From Gigaspora rosea (lineage: Eukaryota > Glomeromycota > Glomeromycetes > Diversisporales > Gigasporaceae), in the NCBI GenBank assembly GCA_003550325.1, contig QKWP01001730.1:10196-74195 (forward strand): a stretch of DNA of 64,000 bases, read 5' to 3'. Made by a program: the position numbers and the translations under genes. Within the stretch, counting starts at the first letter, position 1. Each line of letters starts with the position of its first letter. Under the pieces are notes generated by a model. That model was given only the letters and a program-made list of their open reading frames with translations, was not told where the DNA came from and ran no database searches. Shown here piece by piece: positions 24,127-36,179 of the stretch.

Positions 24127-24554
24127 AGTTTTTCTTTATATTTTTACAAAAAAAAAAAAATTGTATTAGCTATATATTAGTTATTTTTGTGATACAGTTT
24201 AAAAAAATCATTTACTGGTTTAAAGTGTCTCGCACTTATTCTATAATATATAAATCTATTTCTGTAAATTCTATGGTATTATGTGAAACACAGAAAATCA
24301 TCGGCCCTAATTGCCACAAAACCATTAAACACAACAAGTTCTATTTTTGAAAACAAGAACAAATGTGGATATTTTTAGATTTTATAAATTTTTAAAGGAG
24401 TACCATTTTTTTTTTTTAAGCTATTTTTTTTATCGTTATGTAGATTTAAGGCTGAGGACTCCATATTAATAATATCGAATAATTATTGCATAATCGATCA
24501 TTATACTTGATGTGGTGCTTGGGAAATGCAAGTAAATCAAACCTTAAGGTATTG

Positions 24555-27500
24555 ATGTTGATCGATATTAAAGCATCAATTCAAAAAAAGTTGTATGTGT
24601 TGCCCTGCATAATTCATTCGTACGTACGAAAATTAGCTACTTATTAAAAGAGGTTTATCGTTGTTGTCATCGTGATCAATATAGGTTAGCAGCAAAGTCC
24701 TTACATCGGTACAAGAGCACGGCGAAGATAATAGATGGAAAGGCTATCGCAAAGTAAATGTAATTAATATCATAAATTGTAGTAACTTAATATGATCCTG
24801 AATAAAACTTTTTGTTTCAATACGAATTTGACCAAAAACATAGATCCATTCGAGAAAAAATATCTAATGAAGTTTATCAATTGAAAAGAAAATACCCTAG
24901 TTTTAAGCCTCGACTTGCAATTGTTCAGGTTGGAAATAGGGAAGATTCTGTGGCATATTTGAAACAGAAAGAACAAGCCGCCAGAGAGGTACGTACGTAC
25001 AATAATTTATCACGTGATCGGAGATCGTCGTTCGATATATCGATATGTTGCAATAAATGAGATATTTTTTTTTTAGGCTGGAATTGATTTTATTTTACAA
25101 AAAAGGGACGAATCAATTACCGTAAATGAGGTGCTAGTTTATTATATAGCTCTCTAATTTCTTTCCGCCTAAATGTTACACACTAATATAAGGCTGTTCA
25201 CAACTAGCTCTTGAGATTGGTTCGGGAACTAAACCAAGATCCATCGATTCATGGAGTATTAGTTCAACTTCCTTTACCGAAACATATTGATGAGAGATGT
25301 GTTATTGAATCTATCGATCCAAACAAAGATGTTGATGGGTAATCGAGTTCTACATCTTTTACATTACTTGTTTTCACATACCGGTAGCATAAAGTTTGAT
25401 TTTATTGATTAGTTTTATTAAATCACTAGACTTCATGAATATAATATCGGAAGACTGGCTAAAAAACGCGACGATCCTATATTTTTACCATGTACTCCCA
25501 AAGGAATTATCGAATTATTGGATAAAACTGGTATGAATTACACCTTTTATAATGAAATTGCTATTGGTTTATGTTAATCATTGTATCCTGACATTAGGAA
25601 TTAATATTTCAAGTAAGCGCGCCGTCGTGGTTGGCCGTAGTGATATTGTGGTAAATTTACTTTTATGATTATAATAATTTATATAATCATAGAATATTCC
25701 ATAATTTCCATAATTCTTATTAAATATTTGAATTTCAAGGGATTTCCCATATTTACACTATTATTGAAGAGAAATTCTACGGTTACATTATGCCATTCCA
25801 TGACGGTCAACCTTCCCGAGATTGTATGCATTTTTCCTTTGTATCAAACTTTTAACTCTGTTTATTATCATTGACAATGATCAAAAATTTTAATCTTTAG
25901 ATTAAAACAGCTGAAATCCTAGTGGTGGCTATTGGAAAGGCCGAATTCATAAAAGGTGATTGGATAAGTCCTGGTGCTATAGTCATAGATGTTGGAACTA
26001 ATGCGATAAAAGGTATTTAAAATCTATTCTCTACAATTATATCATTGATTGGCTAATTATTTATTTATTTTATTAGATCCCACAAAAAAATCAGGCACTC
26101 GATGGGTAGGCGATGTAGAATTTTCATCTGCTGCTGCAGTGGCATCATATATAACGCCAGTTCCTGGTGGTGTAGGTCCGATGGCAGTTGCAATGTTATT
26201 ACAAAACACAATGGAAAGTGCTAAAAGATTTCTGAAAGAAAATAACGAACGCAAGATATCTACATTGGCCCTGGAACGGCTTGTACCTGTTCCAAGCGAT
26301 ATCGATATTGCAACTTCACAAACACCTAAACCTATTAAACTCCTGGCTGAAGAATTAGGTCTGACCCCAGATGAAGTAAGACTTTTAATATGCTGAAAAA
26401 TAATTTGTAGCATAATTATGTATTAAATAGTTTTTTTTTTTTTTTTTTAGTTTGAATTATACGGACAATACAAAGCCAAAGTAAAACTTTCAGTTATTGA
26501 AAGATTGAAATCGCGAAAAAATGGCAAATATGTTGTTGTAACAGGGTGTGTGTTTCGAAATACAATTTATTCCATTTTTATAAAGTTTAACTGTTTAATA
26601 TCATTAATTACGATATTAAAACTTATTTATAGTATAACTCCAACACCATTAGGTGAAGGAAAATCTATAACCACCCTTGGTATAGCACAAGCGTTGGGTG
26701 CTCATTTGGGAAAGCTTTCATTTGCATGTGTTAGGCAACCTTCACAGGGACCAACATTTGGCATCAAAGGAGGAGCCGCTGGTGGTGGATACTCTCAAGT
26801 CATACCAATGGACGAATTCAATCTACACTTAACAGGGGATATACATGCTGTTACCGCGGCAAACAATCTTTTAGGTAATTCTATTCCTATTTTACCCGCC
26901 GTTGATGTTAGCAACTAATTTAATAAAGAATTCGAATTCTTTCTTAGCTGCTGCGATTGACGCACGAATGTTTCATGAAAATACTCAGACAGATAAAGTA
27001 ATATAAAAAATAAATCATATGTTGAATTTAACAATTTACCATTCTCTTTTTGAATATGTGTGTATTCCATTATTAGTCTCTTTTTAATCGCCTATGCCCT
27101 GCTAAAAATGGTGTTCGTGTCTTTGCCCCCGTAATGTTGAAGCGATTACGAAAACTTGGAATTAATAAGACCGACCCCAACGATTTAACTCCAGAAGAGA
27201 TTGGCAAATTTGTTAGGCTAGACATTGATCCCGAGACTATTACATGGTTGGTCATATAAAATTTTTGTTTATATATAGATGTTAATATAATACTGTATAT
27301 TAATTGGATACTTATAATAATATAGGCAAAGAGTAATTGATACAAATGATCGATTCTTACGACGCATTACTATAGGTCAAAATCCAACAGAGAAAGGTCA
27401 AACACGATCAACAGGTTTTGACATTTCAGTAGCCTCTGAATGTATGGCGGTACTCGCATTAAGCACTTCTCTTGAAGATTTGCGGGAAAGATTAGGTAGA

Positions 27501-28891
27501 ATGGTCGTTGCTACAAATAAAACTGGTGACTTTCCTATAACAGCTGATGATCTTGGTATAGGAGGTGCATTAACAGTATTAATGAAAGATGCTATCAAAC
27601 CAAACCTTATGCAGACATTAGAAGGAACGCCTGTGTTTGTTCATGCTGGACCATTTGCAAATATTGCGCATGGAAATAGTTCCATATTAGCAGATAAGAT
27701 TGCATTGAAATTGGTGGGTGTTGAGTGTAATTCAGATGGAAATCCAGTAGAAGGAAATGAAGGTTATGTAATAACAGAAGCAGGATTTGGTGCCGATATT
27801 GGAATGGAAAAGTTCTTTAATATCAAATGCAGGCTATCAGGGTTGGTACCTGATTGTGTTGTTATAGTTTCTACAGTTAGAGCTTTGAAAATGCATGGTG
27901 GTGGACCTGAAGTAAGTAATGAAATTTATATTTTGGTTTATAAGAAATAGAGTAAATTTTTATTATATAGGTTACGCCCGGAAATCCGTTACACGAAACT
28001 TATTTAAGTGAAAATCTTGAATTACTGGAAAGAGGATGTGTTAATCTTGTTAAGCATATCCAAAATGCAAGAAAATATGGCCTACCAGTTGTGGTTGCTG
28101 TTAATAAATTTACGTGAGTCATTATTATAATTTAATACTTCAAATTAAATTGTCCTTATTTTTTTTAATCTTGATCACAATGGAAACAGATCTGATACAC
28201 AGAATGAACTTGAATTAATTCGTAAGATTGCAATAGAGGCAGGTGCAAGTGACGCGGTACCAACGACACATTGGACGTTAGGAGGGGAAGGTGCAATAGA
28301 TTTGGGAAAAGCGATCATTAAAGTGACAGCTGATAAAACGAAGAAACGAGAATTCAAGTTTTTATATGACGTAAGCAAACCAATTATCGAAAAAATTGAA
28401 ATTATTGCAAAAGAAATGTATGGAGCTGATGGAATAGAGTTGAGTGAGAAAGCTATTAAAAAGGTTGAAAGATATACTAAACAGGTAATAAGAAATTAAA
28501 TGGATTCATTGAGATGATTAATTCCTAACTTACCACTATTATATTTTATTTTTAAATAAGGGATTTACAAACTTACCAATATGCATGGCCAAAACGCATT
28601 TATCTCTTTCACATGATCCAAAACTTAAAGGCGTGCCTACAGGATTTACAGTGCCAGTACGAGACATTCGAGCATCAGTTGGAGCAGGATTTTTATATCC
28701 GTTGTTAGGGGACATGCCAACTATACCTGGATTACCTACTGTGAGTAATTAATATATTGAAAAATTGTAGCCTTTGTTTTAAAATATTTATTGTGAATAA
28801 TATTAATTTTAACTTGTAAACTTAATAGCGTCCGTGTTTCTTTGATATTGATTTGGATACAGAAACTGGAAGAATCCATGGACTAATTTAA
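24555..28891 (+). CDS. MIS1/MTHFD1-like: C-1-tetrahydrofolate synthase, trifunctional, probably mitochondrial
   Basis: Trifunctional enzyme: NADP-dependent 5,10-methylene-THF dehydrogenase, methenyl-THF cyclohydrolase, and 10-formyl-THF synthetase (ATP + formate). I infer 19 exons giving 978 residues: 24555-24619, 24685-24753, 24844-24988, 25077-25130, 25208-25338, 25430-25530, 25598-25650, 25740-25823, 25901-26012, 26077-26375, 26451-26545, 26633-26874, 26948-26997, 27077-27246, 27326-27911, 27971-28113, 28190-28484, 28561-28740, 28829-28891. All junctions keep frame; introns are short GT-AG (some donors weak, e.g. GTGCTA, GTTGGT). N-terminal domain: Y-x3-K catalytic pair in [38 protein letters not shown]. 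Synthetase domain: P-loop [10 protein letters not shown], signature [11 protein letters not shown], signature [12 protein letters not shown]. The basic start ending HRYKST resembles a mitochondrial presequence. Exon 1 is the least certain. A small insert follows KLVG relative to animals. No break seen. Confidence 0.93.
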
Positions 28892-29400
28892 TAGATTGAT
28901 TGTCCTATGCATCCCATAATTCTTATTGAAGACTTAAGTCTGTGATGTCGGCAATAATCATAGGTTTATACTGTTTATATTTTTGAAGCTTAGATTAAAT
29001 CATAAAAATTATCAAAAAATAAAACTGATAACTTTATTTGCAATAAACAATAAACCAAGAAACCGTAAATTTATGCTTTGTTTTTTATTTGACTAATATT
29101 AGCAATTCAGTTTGATTAATTTAGCAGCTAATTACAGCATTATCGATCTTAATTCTAAACCTCGACAATGTTTGATGCTTCAAATTTTCACTATCTTTGC
29201 TTGATGTTTATATAGACTGTTAGATTTTTTGCAATATGATTTCGCATTATCGAAACTAAAAAAGCGAGTAAATTTTACTGTACTGTATTTTCGATATTAA
29301 TTTAATTTCAGAAACTATAAATTCATGAAGTAAAAATAAGAATTGAATTATTTTGACTCATAACAGATAAGGCCCGCCATTATTGAATATCATAAAATTG
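28892..29400. other. 3' flank of the C1-THF synthase gene
   Basis: AT-rich sequence with AATAAA-like words ('caataaacaataaa' at 29041), a plausible polyadenylation region for the gene upstream. Nothing else was recognised. Confidence 0.4.
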
Positions 29401-29404
29401 GAAA

Positions 29405-30190
29405 TTGATATATCACACCACTGGTGTTCAACACCATATGTGTTTTGGTATGAATCCATTGGGTGAATGGAGAACAACTCCATTGGCATCACTCCATTGC
29501 TCCATTGAGAATAATTTGCGAATGGTGCCAATGGAGACCAACTAGCTTATAATATAGTATTTGTTAATAACTAATATCTAATTCCATTGGCTTTATTGGC
29601 TCCATTGGTTTGCAATTTTTCAATGAAGTATATCCATTGCCAACCCTGCCTCAGGGGGCATGCCTTTGCGAAGAGCATGCCTCTCTATGCCCTGGGCATA
29701 CTCCCCTCTAGATATAAAAGGGATCTAATCAACTCACCAACAATCACTTTGTAAATACTATATTTCACTAACAATTACTAACAAGTTTACTTCACTGATA
29801 GTTTATTTTACTGCAGCTCATTTTACAAAGTAATTCTGATCAATATCAAAGTTAAAATTAAAGTACTGTTAAAATTAGTTAATTTATAAATAAAGCTTGT
29901 TAGTAAATGAGCTTTAGTAAATAAACTATTGGTAAAATAAACTTGTTGGTAAATAATTGTTGATAAAATGTGCTATCTATAAAGTAATTGTCAGTGAAAT
30001 AATAGGAATCCAAATAAATATATAACTATAAAAAGATATTTGTATTCTAATTGGTCAATTGCTAAAATCAATATGATAATAAATTATCCAAACATATATT
30101 AGCTATAGATAGTTTATAAATCATATGATAGGGCATACCTTTTTGTTAAAGGGTATGCATACTCTAGAAGCATGCCTTCAACCTTTGTGT
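29405..30190. repeat. Nested inverted-repeat region with foldback copy 1
   Basis: 29430-29640 is rich in the word 'ccattgg'. Segments 'gggggcatgccttt' and 'ctatgccctgggcatact' at 29656-29712 are echoed inverted at 30126-30180. Between them, 29733-30003, is a foldback element. Its left arm is made of short words such as 'caacaatcactttg' and 'cactgatagtttatttta'. Its right arm holds their complements, such as 'aaataaactattggtaaaat'. Confidence 0.6.
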
Positions 30191-30279
30191 TTCTAATCCT
30201 AGGTATAACCATAAGTTTTTGAAAAAATGGATTTTTTTTTAAAAATCATCTATATTAAAAAATTCCATCTAAGAAACCT

Positions 30280-30376
30280 ATTATTACATTCTAACAAAAA
30301 AAATTTCTTGCAAAATTTTGGTATATACTAATATTTTTACCCAAACCTTAACACAAACTCTAACCCTAACCCTAAT
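30280..30376. repeat. Fragment of the telomere-like MITE family
   Basis: 'attctaacaaaaaaaatttc' with 'ttgcaaaatttt', then 'ctaaccctaaccctaa', matches in inverted orientation the interior of the element at 16600-16927. Confidence 0.5.
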
Positions 30377-30450
30377 AGCAAAAAAATTTTTTGCATATAA
30401 TTTGTATTTACCGTACTAGTATTGAACATCATAGTATAATATATATATTG

Positions 30451-30603
30451 CAGTATTGTTGCTGGAAAGTTATTAGAAGGTTACTGGAAAGCCACTGGAA
30501 GAAAATTAATAGTGTTACTAAAACTAAAAATTCCAGTAATACTATTAATATTCTTTTAGTGGCCTTTAAGTAAACTTCTAGTAACCTTTCAGCAACAACA
30601 CTA
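30451..30603. mobile_element. hAT-type hairpin MITE
   Basis: A 153 bp element that is almost entirely a hairpin. Ends are CAGTATTGTTGCTGGAAAG and, on the other strand, TAGTGTTGTTGCTGAAAGG. A perfect 8 bp target duplication ATATATTG flanks it (30443-30450 and 30604-30611). Confidence 0.85.
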
Positions 30604-31087
30604 ATATATTGTATACTTTAAACTTTTTATTATACTACTCTATATAATTATTACAAATTTTTAAAGTAATATATAATGATTATAATGGACTAATCAATTA
30701 TAATTGATTAATTTTTAATCAATTATAATTGTTTGAGGGTAACAATAATTGATTATAATCAATTATCAATATATATTGATTTTAATTAGTAATAAAGGTG
30801 CTGATATTTATTAGATAATATTTTAAAGAGTGATAGTCAAGCCAAATCTTACCTAATATAAAAAATTTTGGCCAATTAAATTTAACTAAATATATTACCT
30901 AAGGGTGAGGTAAGTAAATAGATATTAGTTAATAAATGTTAGTACTCTAATTAATAATATAAAAAATCCATTGATATCAATTGTTTAAAAAATTTGCGAA
31001 TTTTAGTTAAATTTTAAAATTGAGTTTTTTGATAACTAGTAATATATGTGATGATTTTTGGAATTTATGTATAGAGCATATTTTTTT

Positions 31088-31735
31088 AAAACTTTAAAGC
31101 TAAATAACTTCTGATCTACTAGTCCATTTTAAATGATTTTACTACCAAAATATTCATCTCTTTTAAGATGATTTCAACAAGCCCAAAATCATTAAAATCC
31201 AATTACAGGGTCATAAAATAATGCACTATCAAATAGTAGTTCATTGGTTAGATCTATGTCTAACCAATAAACTATAGCCTCTAGATACATCACTATTTGA
31301 TAGTGCATTATCTCACAATCCTGTAATTGGATTTTAATGATTTTGGGCTTGTTGAAATCATCTCAAAGAAACAAACATTTTGGTAGTAAAATCATTTAAA
31401 AACAGACTAGTAAATCAGAAGTTATTTAGCTTTAAATTTTAAAAAATATACTCTATTTATAAATTTTAAAAATCAGCCTATATGATTAGAATTAACTCAA
31501 ATTTTTACTATAAATAGTATCAATATTAGTTTATAACATACTAAAATTTTAGCAAATTTGAACAAATAGTTCTTGAGTAATTGTTTCATATGATAGTTGA
31601 TTTTTTAAAAAAATTGACTATTATATATGAACAATTACTCAAAAACTACCAGATCAAATTTGCTAAAATTTTAGTATATTATAAACTGATATTGATACTA
31701 TTTACAATAAAAATTTGAGTTAATTCTAATTATTA
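31088..31735. repeat. Two adjacent palindromic elements
   Basis: 31088-31435 is an inverted repeat of two ~100 bp hairpin modules (31112-31213 and 31310-31420). An inner inverted pair, 'aatgcactatcaaatagt', starts near 31220 and ends near 31305. 31485-31735 is a second palindrome whose arms carry 'caaatttttactataaatag' and its complement, meeting near 31610. No coding content. Confidence 0.65.
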
Positions 31736-32744
31736 GTTATTAAGAAAATCAAGTTTAAAATTTAACCAAAATTTATAAATTTAGATTACTAGTATATATT
31801 GTTATCTATTACAATTGTTTATAATTAATAGAGAATTATATATCAATGATAAACTATTAATATAAATTAGTTAGCAAATTTTGGTAATAATATTCTTACA
31901 TAAACACAAATCTAGATGAGTCTTGGCCACTTTAATAGGTTTAGACCACAAATAAGTATTTAGATTTACTTAGATATATATATGAGTTTTTATTTTTAGT
32001 ATTAAATTTAAAAAAAAATAAAATTTTTTCAGTATTGTAAAAAGTTTTTATTAAATTTAATAAGGATAAAAGCAAGATCTTACTTTAAATATTTAAAAAA
32101 AACTTTTGTAATAATAGTATACACTTCTTCCAAAACTGATTTTGTTAAAACTAATAATCTGCTATAACAGTGCTATAACTAATAAAAAATCAATTTATTA
32201 TGTTTGCTTTATAATTCAAACCTAATAACTTCTATTTCTAATAACTAATACTCAAAATCAAATATCTTATAAATATTAGATTTGTTAGATAAAATAAATA
32301 GATTTGATTGGTTTAGATTAGATTTTTGTAACTAAATATATTTATAATAAATACAATCTAGTCACTATCTAGCCAATTATTTATATGATCTATGGGCTAT
32401 TACAGTCCTGGATATTACCAAATTTGGATGATACAGATTGTACCTTTTTTGTATATTTAAAAATTCTTAATATTTCTTTTAAGTCTATAACTATTTTATA
32501 CTAGTCTATAGGGTCTAAATTTATGCTAATTATCGTTTGTTTACTAAAATCATCGTTTGTTTACTGATTTGGTAAACAACCACCTTATAAAGCCCCTGAG
32601 ATTATATGGGATCCCTAAACTATACATCTATAAGACCATTTATATTGAAATTAATTCAACACTTTATTATTAATTTGCACATGGCCTATATTAATATATA
32701 AATCAATTCTAAGAGCTATAGAAGTATCAAGAAGTTTTTAAATA
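31736..32744. other. AT-rich, no gene seen
   Basis: No ORF or array was recognised. 'atcgtttgtttact' is repeated twice in tandem near 32527-32565. Confidence 0.4.
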
Positions 32745-33232
32745 TAGTTAGATTTCTCTAAATGCATAGCAAGGGGCCCTATAAAACGGGTTCGTATTAT
32801 TTCACCAACAATTACTTCACTGATATAACATTTCAATGACAAATACTTACTGCAAGTTTATTTTACCGACAGTTTGTTTTACCAAAGCTCATTTCATCGA
32901 CAAGTTTTTTTCTATAAAGCACACTAAATTTAGCCCTAATTCTACCTAATTCTACCCTGACCCTAACGACAATGACCAGAATTACTTTGTTGGTAAAATG
33001 AGCTTTGGTGAAATAAACTGTCAGTAAAATGAACTTAATTGTCGGTGAAATGTTATGTTGGTGAAGTGATTGTCGATTAATTGATTGCCACCTCTATAAA
33101 ACCATGCATTTAGAGAGGTATGCATTTAAAGAGGTAAAATCTATAAGTAAACATATGAGTTGGAACCAAGCTAAGCCATGCATTTAGAGAGGTTATGCAT
33201 TTAGAGAAGTTGTATTTAGAGAGGTCTGACTG
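32745..33232. mobile_element. pogo-type MITE carrying foldback copy 2
   Basis: The right end is the complement of CAGTCAGACCTCTCTAAATA. The left end is a decayed TAGTTAGATTTCTCTAAATG. TA flanks are at 32743-32744 and 33233-33234. Tandem 'atgcatttagagaggt' units lie near the right end. A foldback element at about 32803-33073 is nested in it, with centre 'taccctgaccctaacgac'. Confidence 0.7.
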
Positions 33233-34096
33233 TATACAAAAAAGAGTATAAGGTGCATTGTAATATCTGAGACTGTATTAGTATATAACCTCTCAAATCC
33301 AATACAAAAGCTATCTATCATGTATATTAGATTTGAAAGAGTATACATTATTCTTTTTAATTTTTCTAAAAATAAAACAATAACTTAATTCAACTATAAA
33401 ATAGATATCTTTATTCTAAAATAGATATCCAAAATTATACTAATTATCTATTTTTCTAATTAACAATTTTTTATTTTTAAAGTATTCTTTAATTTTTTTT
33501 AAACCTAATTATTGTTAATAATAATATAGTTTAATTGTTTAAAGAGGACCTATATTTTGTACATATATATGATTTATATCATGTGATCTAGTGCATATAC
33601 TAGAGCTTAGTGCTGAACATATTTGTCTGTCTGTCTGCTAATTGCCAAATATAATTGGTCATTGAGATATATATAAAAAAAAGATAAACACTTATATATT
33701 ATAATTTTAACAAGTTTTGTAATTATTTTATATTAGGCCATATAAAATTTATAAATTGGTTTTCATAACTCGGCCGGGTCATAAAAACTAAATTATAATA
33801 TTAAATTTTATAGATTAATAAATAAAATTTTATATGCTGGGTCCCGGGTTATAAAAATTAAATTTAAATATAAAATTTTATATGTTGATATATACTAGTG
33901 TGATGGATGGTGCCTTGCACCACCCATCTTATTTAGTGTTCTTTTATTAATCATATTATCCAGTAATCACAATGAGTTTAATTAAATTTGCTCAAATGAA
34001 TATATATAACACGGTGCTGCTTACTTTATAAACATTCAATTCACAGATATTTTAGTTAACAGACAGTCACTTTACAGATAGCTTATTTTACTACAA

Positions 34097-34512
34097 GATA
34101 ATGGTGTATGAGCGAAAACCTGTAAGTAAAATATTATTATTTGTTAATCACTATGCTGATCTTAACGATATGGCACTGAAGCATGACCAATCATAGGATA
34201 TGACAAATAATCATGGTAATTGCTACCGACACAGCAACTCGTGACTTATAGACACATCAATGACTAGCATTACCTAAAATACATGCTAACCTAACTTTAA
34301 CTCGGGCCACTGCTGTGTCAATAAGTTACGTGCATGCTGTGTTCGTAGCATTCCCAATAATCATTTATTATATAATTTATGTAGCAAATGTTTATTTGTC
34401 ATATTCTATGATTGGTCACACCCAAGTGCCAAATCATTAAATTAAGATCGGTATAATAAATTAATAACTAATCTTTTACTTACAGGTTTTCTCTGTGCAT
34501 CACTCATATGAT
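34097..34512. mobile_element. Nested MITE
   Basis: Arms share 'gaaaacctgtaagtaaaa' (left) and its complement 'ttttacttacaggttttc' (right). Further matching segments include 'gaccaatcataggatatgac' and 'gtcatattctatgattggtc'. An inner pair 'tgctaccgacacagca' / 'tgctgtgttcgtagca' bounds a smaller insertion at about 34226-34353. Confidence 0.7.
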
Positions 34513-34636
34513 GGGACAAGCCAAGTATACTATTCTCTATCATTTTTAACAGGCATCCTTAAAAATTCAACCTGCATTTGTTGCGATTTATCTAGATACA
34601 TTAATTCGATTTATTAAGTTATATTAGTATTATCAA

Positions 34637-34945
34637 CTTACCAATAATTACTATACAGATAACTTAGTCCGCAGAGAATTAGACTACAGGCAAGGTTATT
34701 TTACAGTTGATTAATTCACAGATAAGTTTGTTTCATAGATAATTCTAGTTATTGATGTTAGGGTTAAGTTTAAATTAAAGTTGGTGCATTTTATAAAAAA
34801 ATTGTTGGTATAATATATTGTCTACAAAATGAATTTGTTTGTGAATTAACTGTATGTAAAATAATTGTAAAATAATCTTGTCTGTAGATTAATTGCCTAT
34901 GAACCAAGTTGTCTATAAAGTAATTGTTGTGAAATAATATGGACA
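34637..34945. repeat. Foldback element copy 3
   Basis: Same architecture as 29733-30003 and 32803-33073: arms of short degenerate words ('taccaataattactata', 'cagataagtttgtttcat') with complements on the right. The centre carries 'gttagggttaag'. Confidence 0.55.
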
Positions 34946-35529
34946 TAAAGTCACTTATTTATTAGTTTTTTGTTTTTTAATTCAAAAGGCATATTATTAT
35001 TATTATTATTTTATATAACAGTGGCATACTAATTACCATAATCAATTTTGTCCAGTTTTGTTGTCAAATTATATGTGAATTTATAGAATTTGAAAAACTA
35101 TAACTATATGCTAGATAGTTTAATCGAAATTTTATTTTCTTTTAACTTTTTTACCTTGCCACATACATTATACTTATACGTAATCCAAATCGCCCACTTG
35201 TTAAAGTATGTTAAAAATAGATAGAAGCTGGGCATAAAAAAAATAATATAGCGATCTTAATTATAAAGTATAATAATGTAAATAATATCTGTTTCTAAAA
35301 TTTTAAGATGTACGTTACATTTCTGGTTTTAGTATGACTATGTTGCGCTACCTAATTGTTATGAAATTTTTGCCGGGTTGCCGGGTCTTGGGTATGAGTT
35401 TTAAAATTTAAAATATTATTAAACATAAAATTTTTCATTAAATAAAAATAAAATTCCGGTGGGCGGGTGAAAAAATTTTTTAAATGTTATGAAAACCAAT
35501 TACTAAATTTTGTATGGCCTTATATATAA

Positions 35530-36170
35530 ATTATATATATTTATTTAATAATATTAATTTAAAATTTTAGCTTCAAATATTACTATAAAGCGCCAAATAC
35601 AAGATCTCTTCAAATAGAAGATCTATTATAAATTAGACCTGGACATGAACCACAAAACTATATTAATCAAAAATATAGTTTTTTTTAAATAATTAGAATA
35701 CTTATTGTAAATACAAAGTGTGTATGCACTTTAAATTTTTTTATTTCATGATATAATCTCATAGCATGTACTAGATCCAAGGTCTACTATATAGTTTAAA
35801 AATTGGTGAAATTTACCAGACCTGGGTCTTGTATGTAGCACTTTATGGTAACAGCTTCAGTTTTTTTAGTAATAAAGAATTAAAAAGTAAAAAGTCTTAC
35901 TTTTATTTGTAGTGATTTAATAGTTAGCTCTAACACTGCTCTAACTACAAATAATAATTAATTTTATAGTATAAAATAATAAGTGATTAAATAAAATATT
36001 TAAATTAGTATAGTCTCTATATCAATATAATATAATGTAAATACTACTTTATTTCTATTTTGACTTTTACAAACAATATTTATATTGTTATAGAATAGCT
36101 TTGTTAATTTTGGTAGAAATTAGTTGAAAAATTAGAAATTAATAAGGAAATGTTGTACATCAGCAAAAAA
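35530..36170. other. No gene seen
   Basis: AT-rich. An inverted pair 'gtactagatccaaggtctac' (35768) and 'agacctggacatga' / 'agacctgggtcttg' words suggest decayed repeats. Nothing could be assigned. Confidence 0.35.
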
Positions 36171-36179
36171 AAATATGCA

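Larger units (their letters stand above)
33733..35525. mobile_element. 1.8 kb inverted-repeat element with nested insertions
   Basis: The left end 'taggccatataaaattta' with 'aattggttttcataac' is matched in inverted orientation at 35485-35525. Just inside both ends are C/G-rich patches ('cggccgggtc' and 'gggtcccgggtt' left; 'gccgggttgccgggtc' right). It contains the elements at 34097-34512 and 34637-34945 and a solo foldback arm at 34022-34085. Confidence 0.6.

Noticed and set aside
26057-26413. 118-codon minus-strand ORF, and similar minus ORFs at 27398-27598 and 28175-28378
   Set aside because: They are antisense shadows of C1-THF synthase exons.
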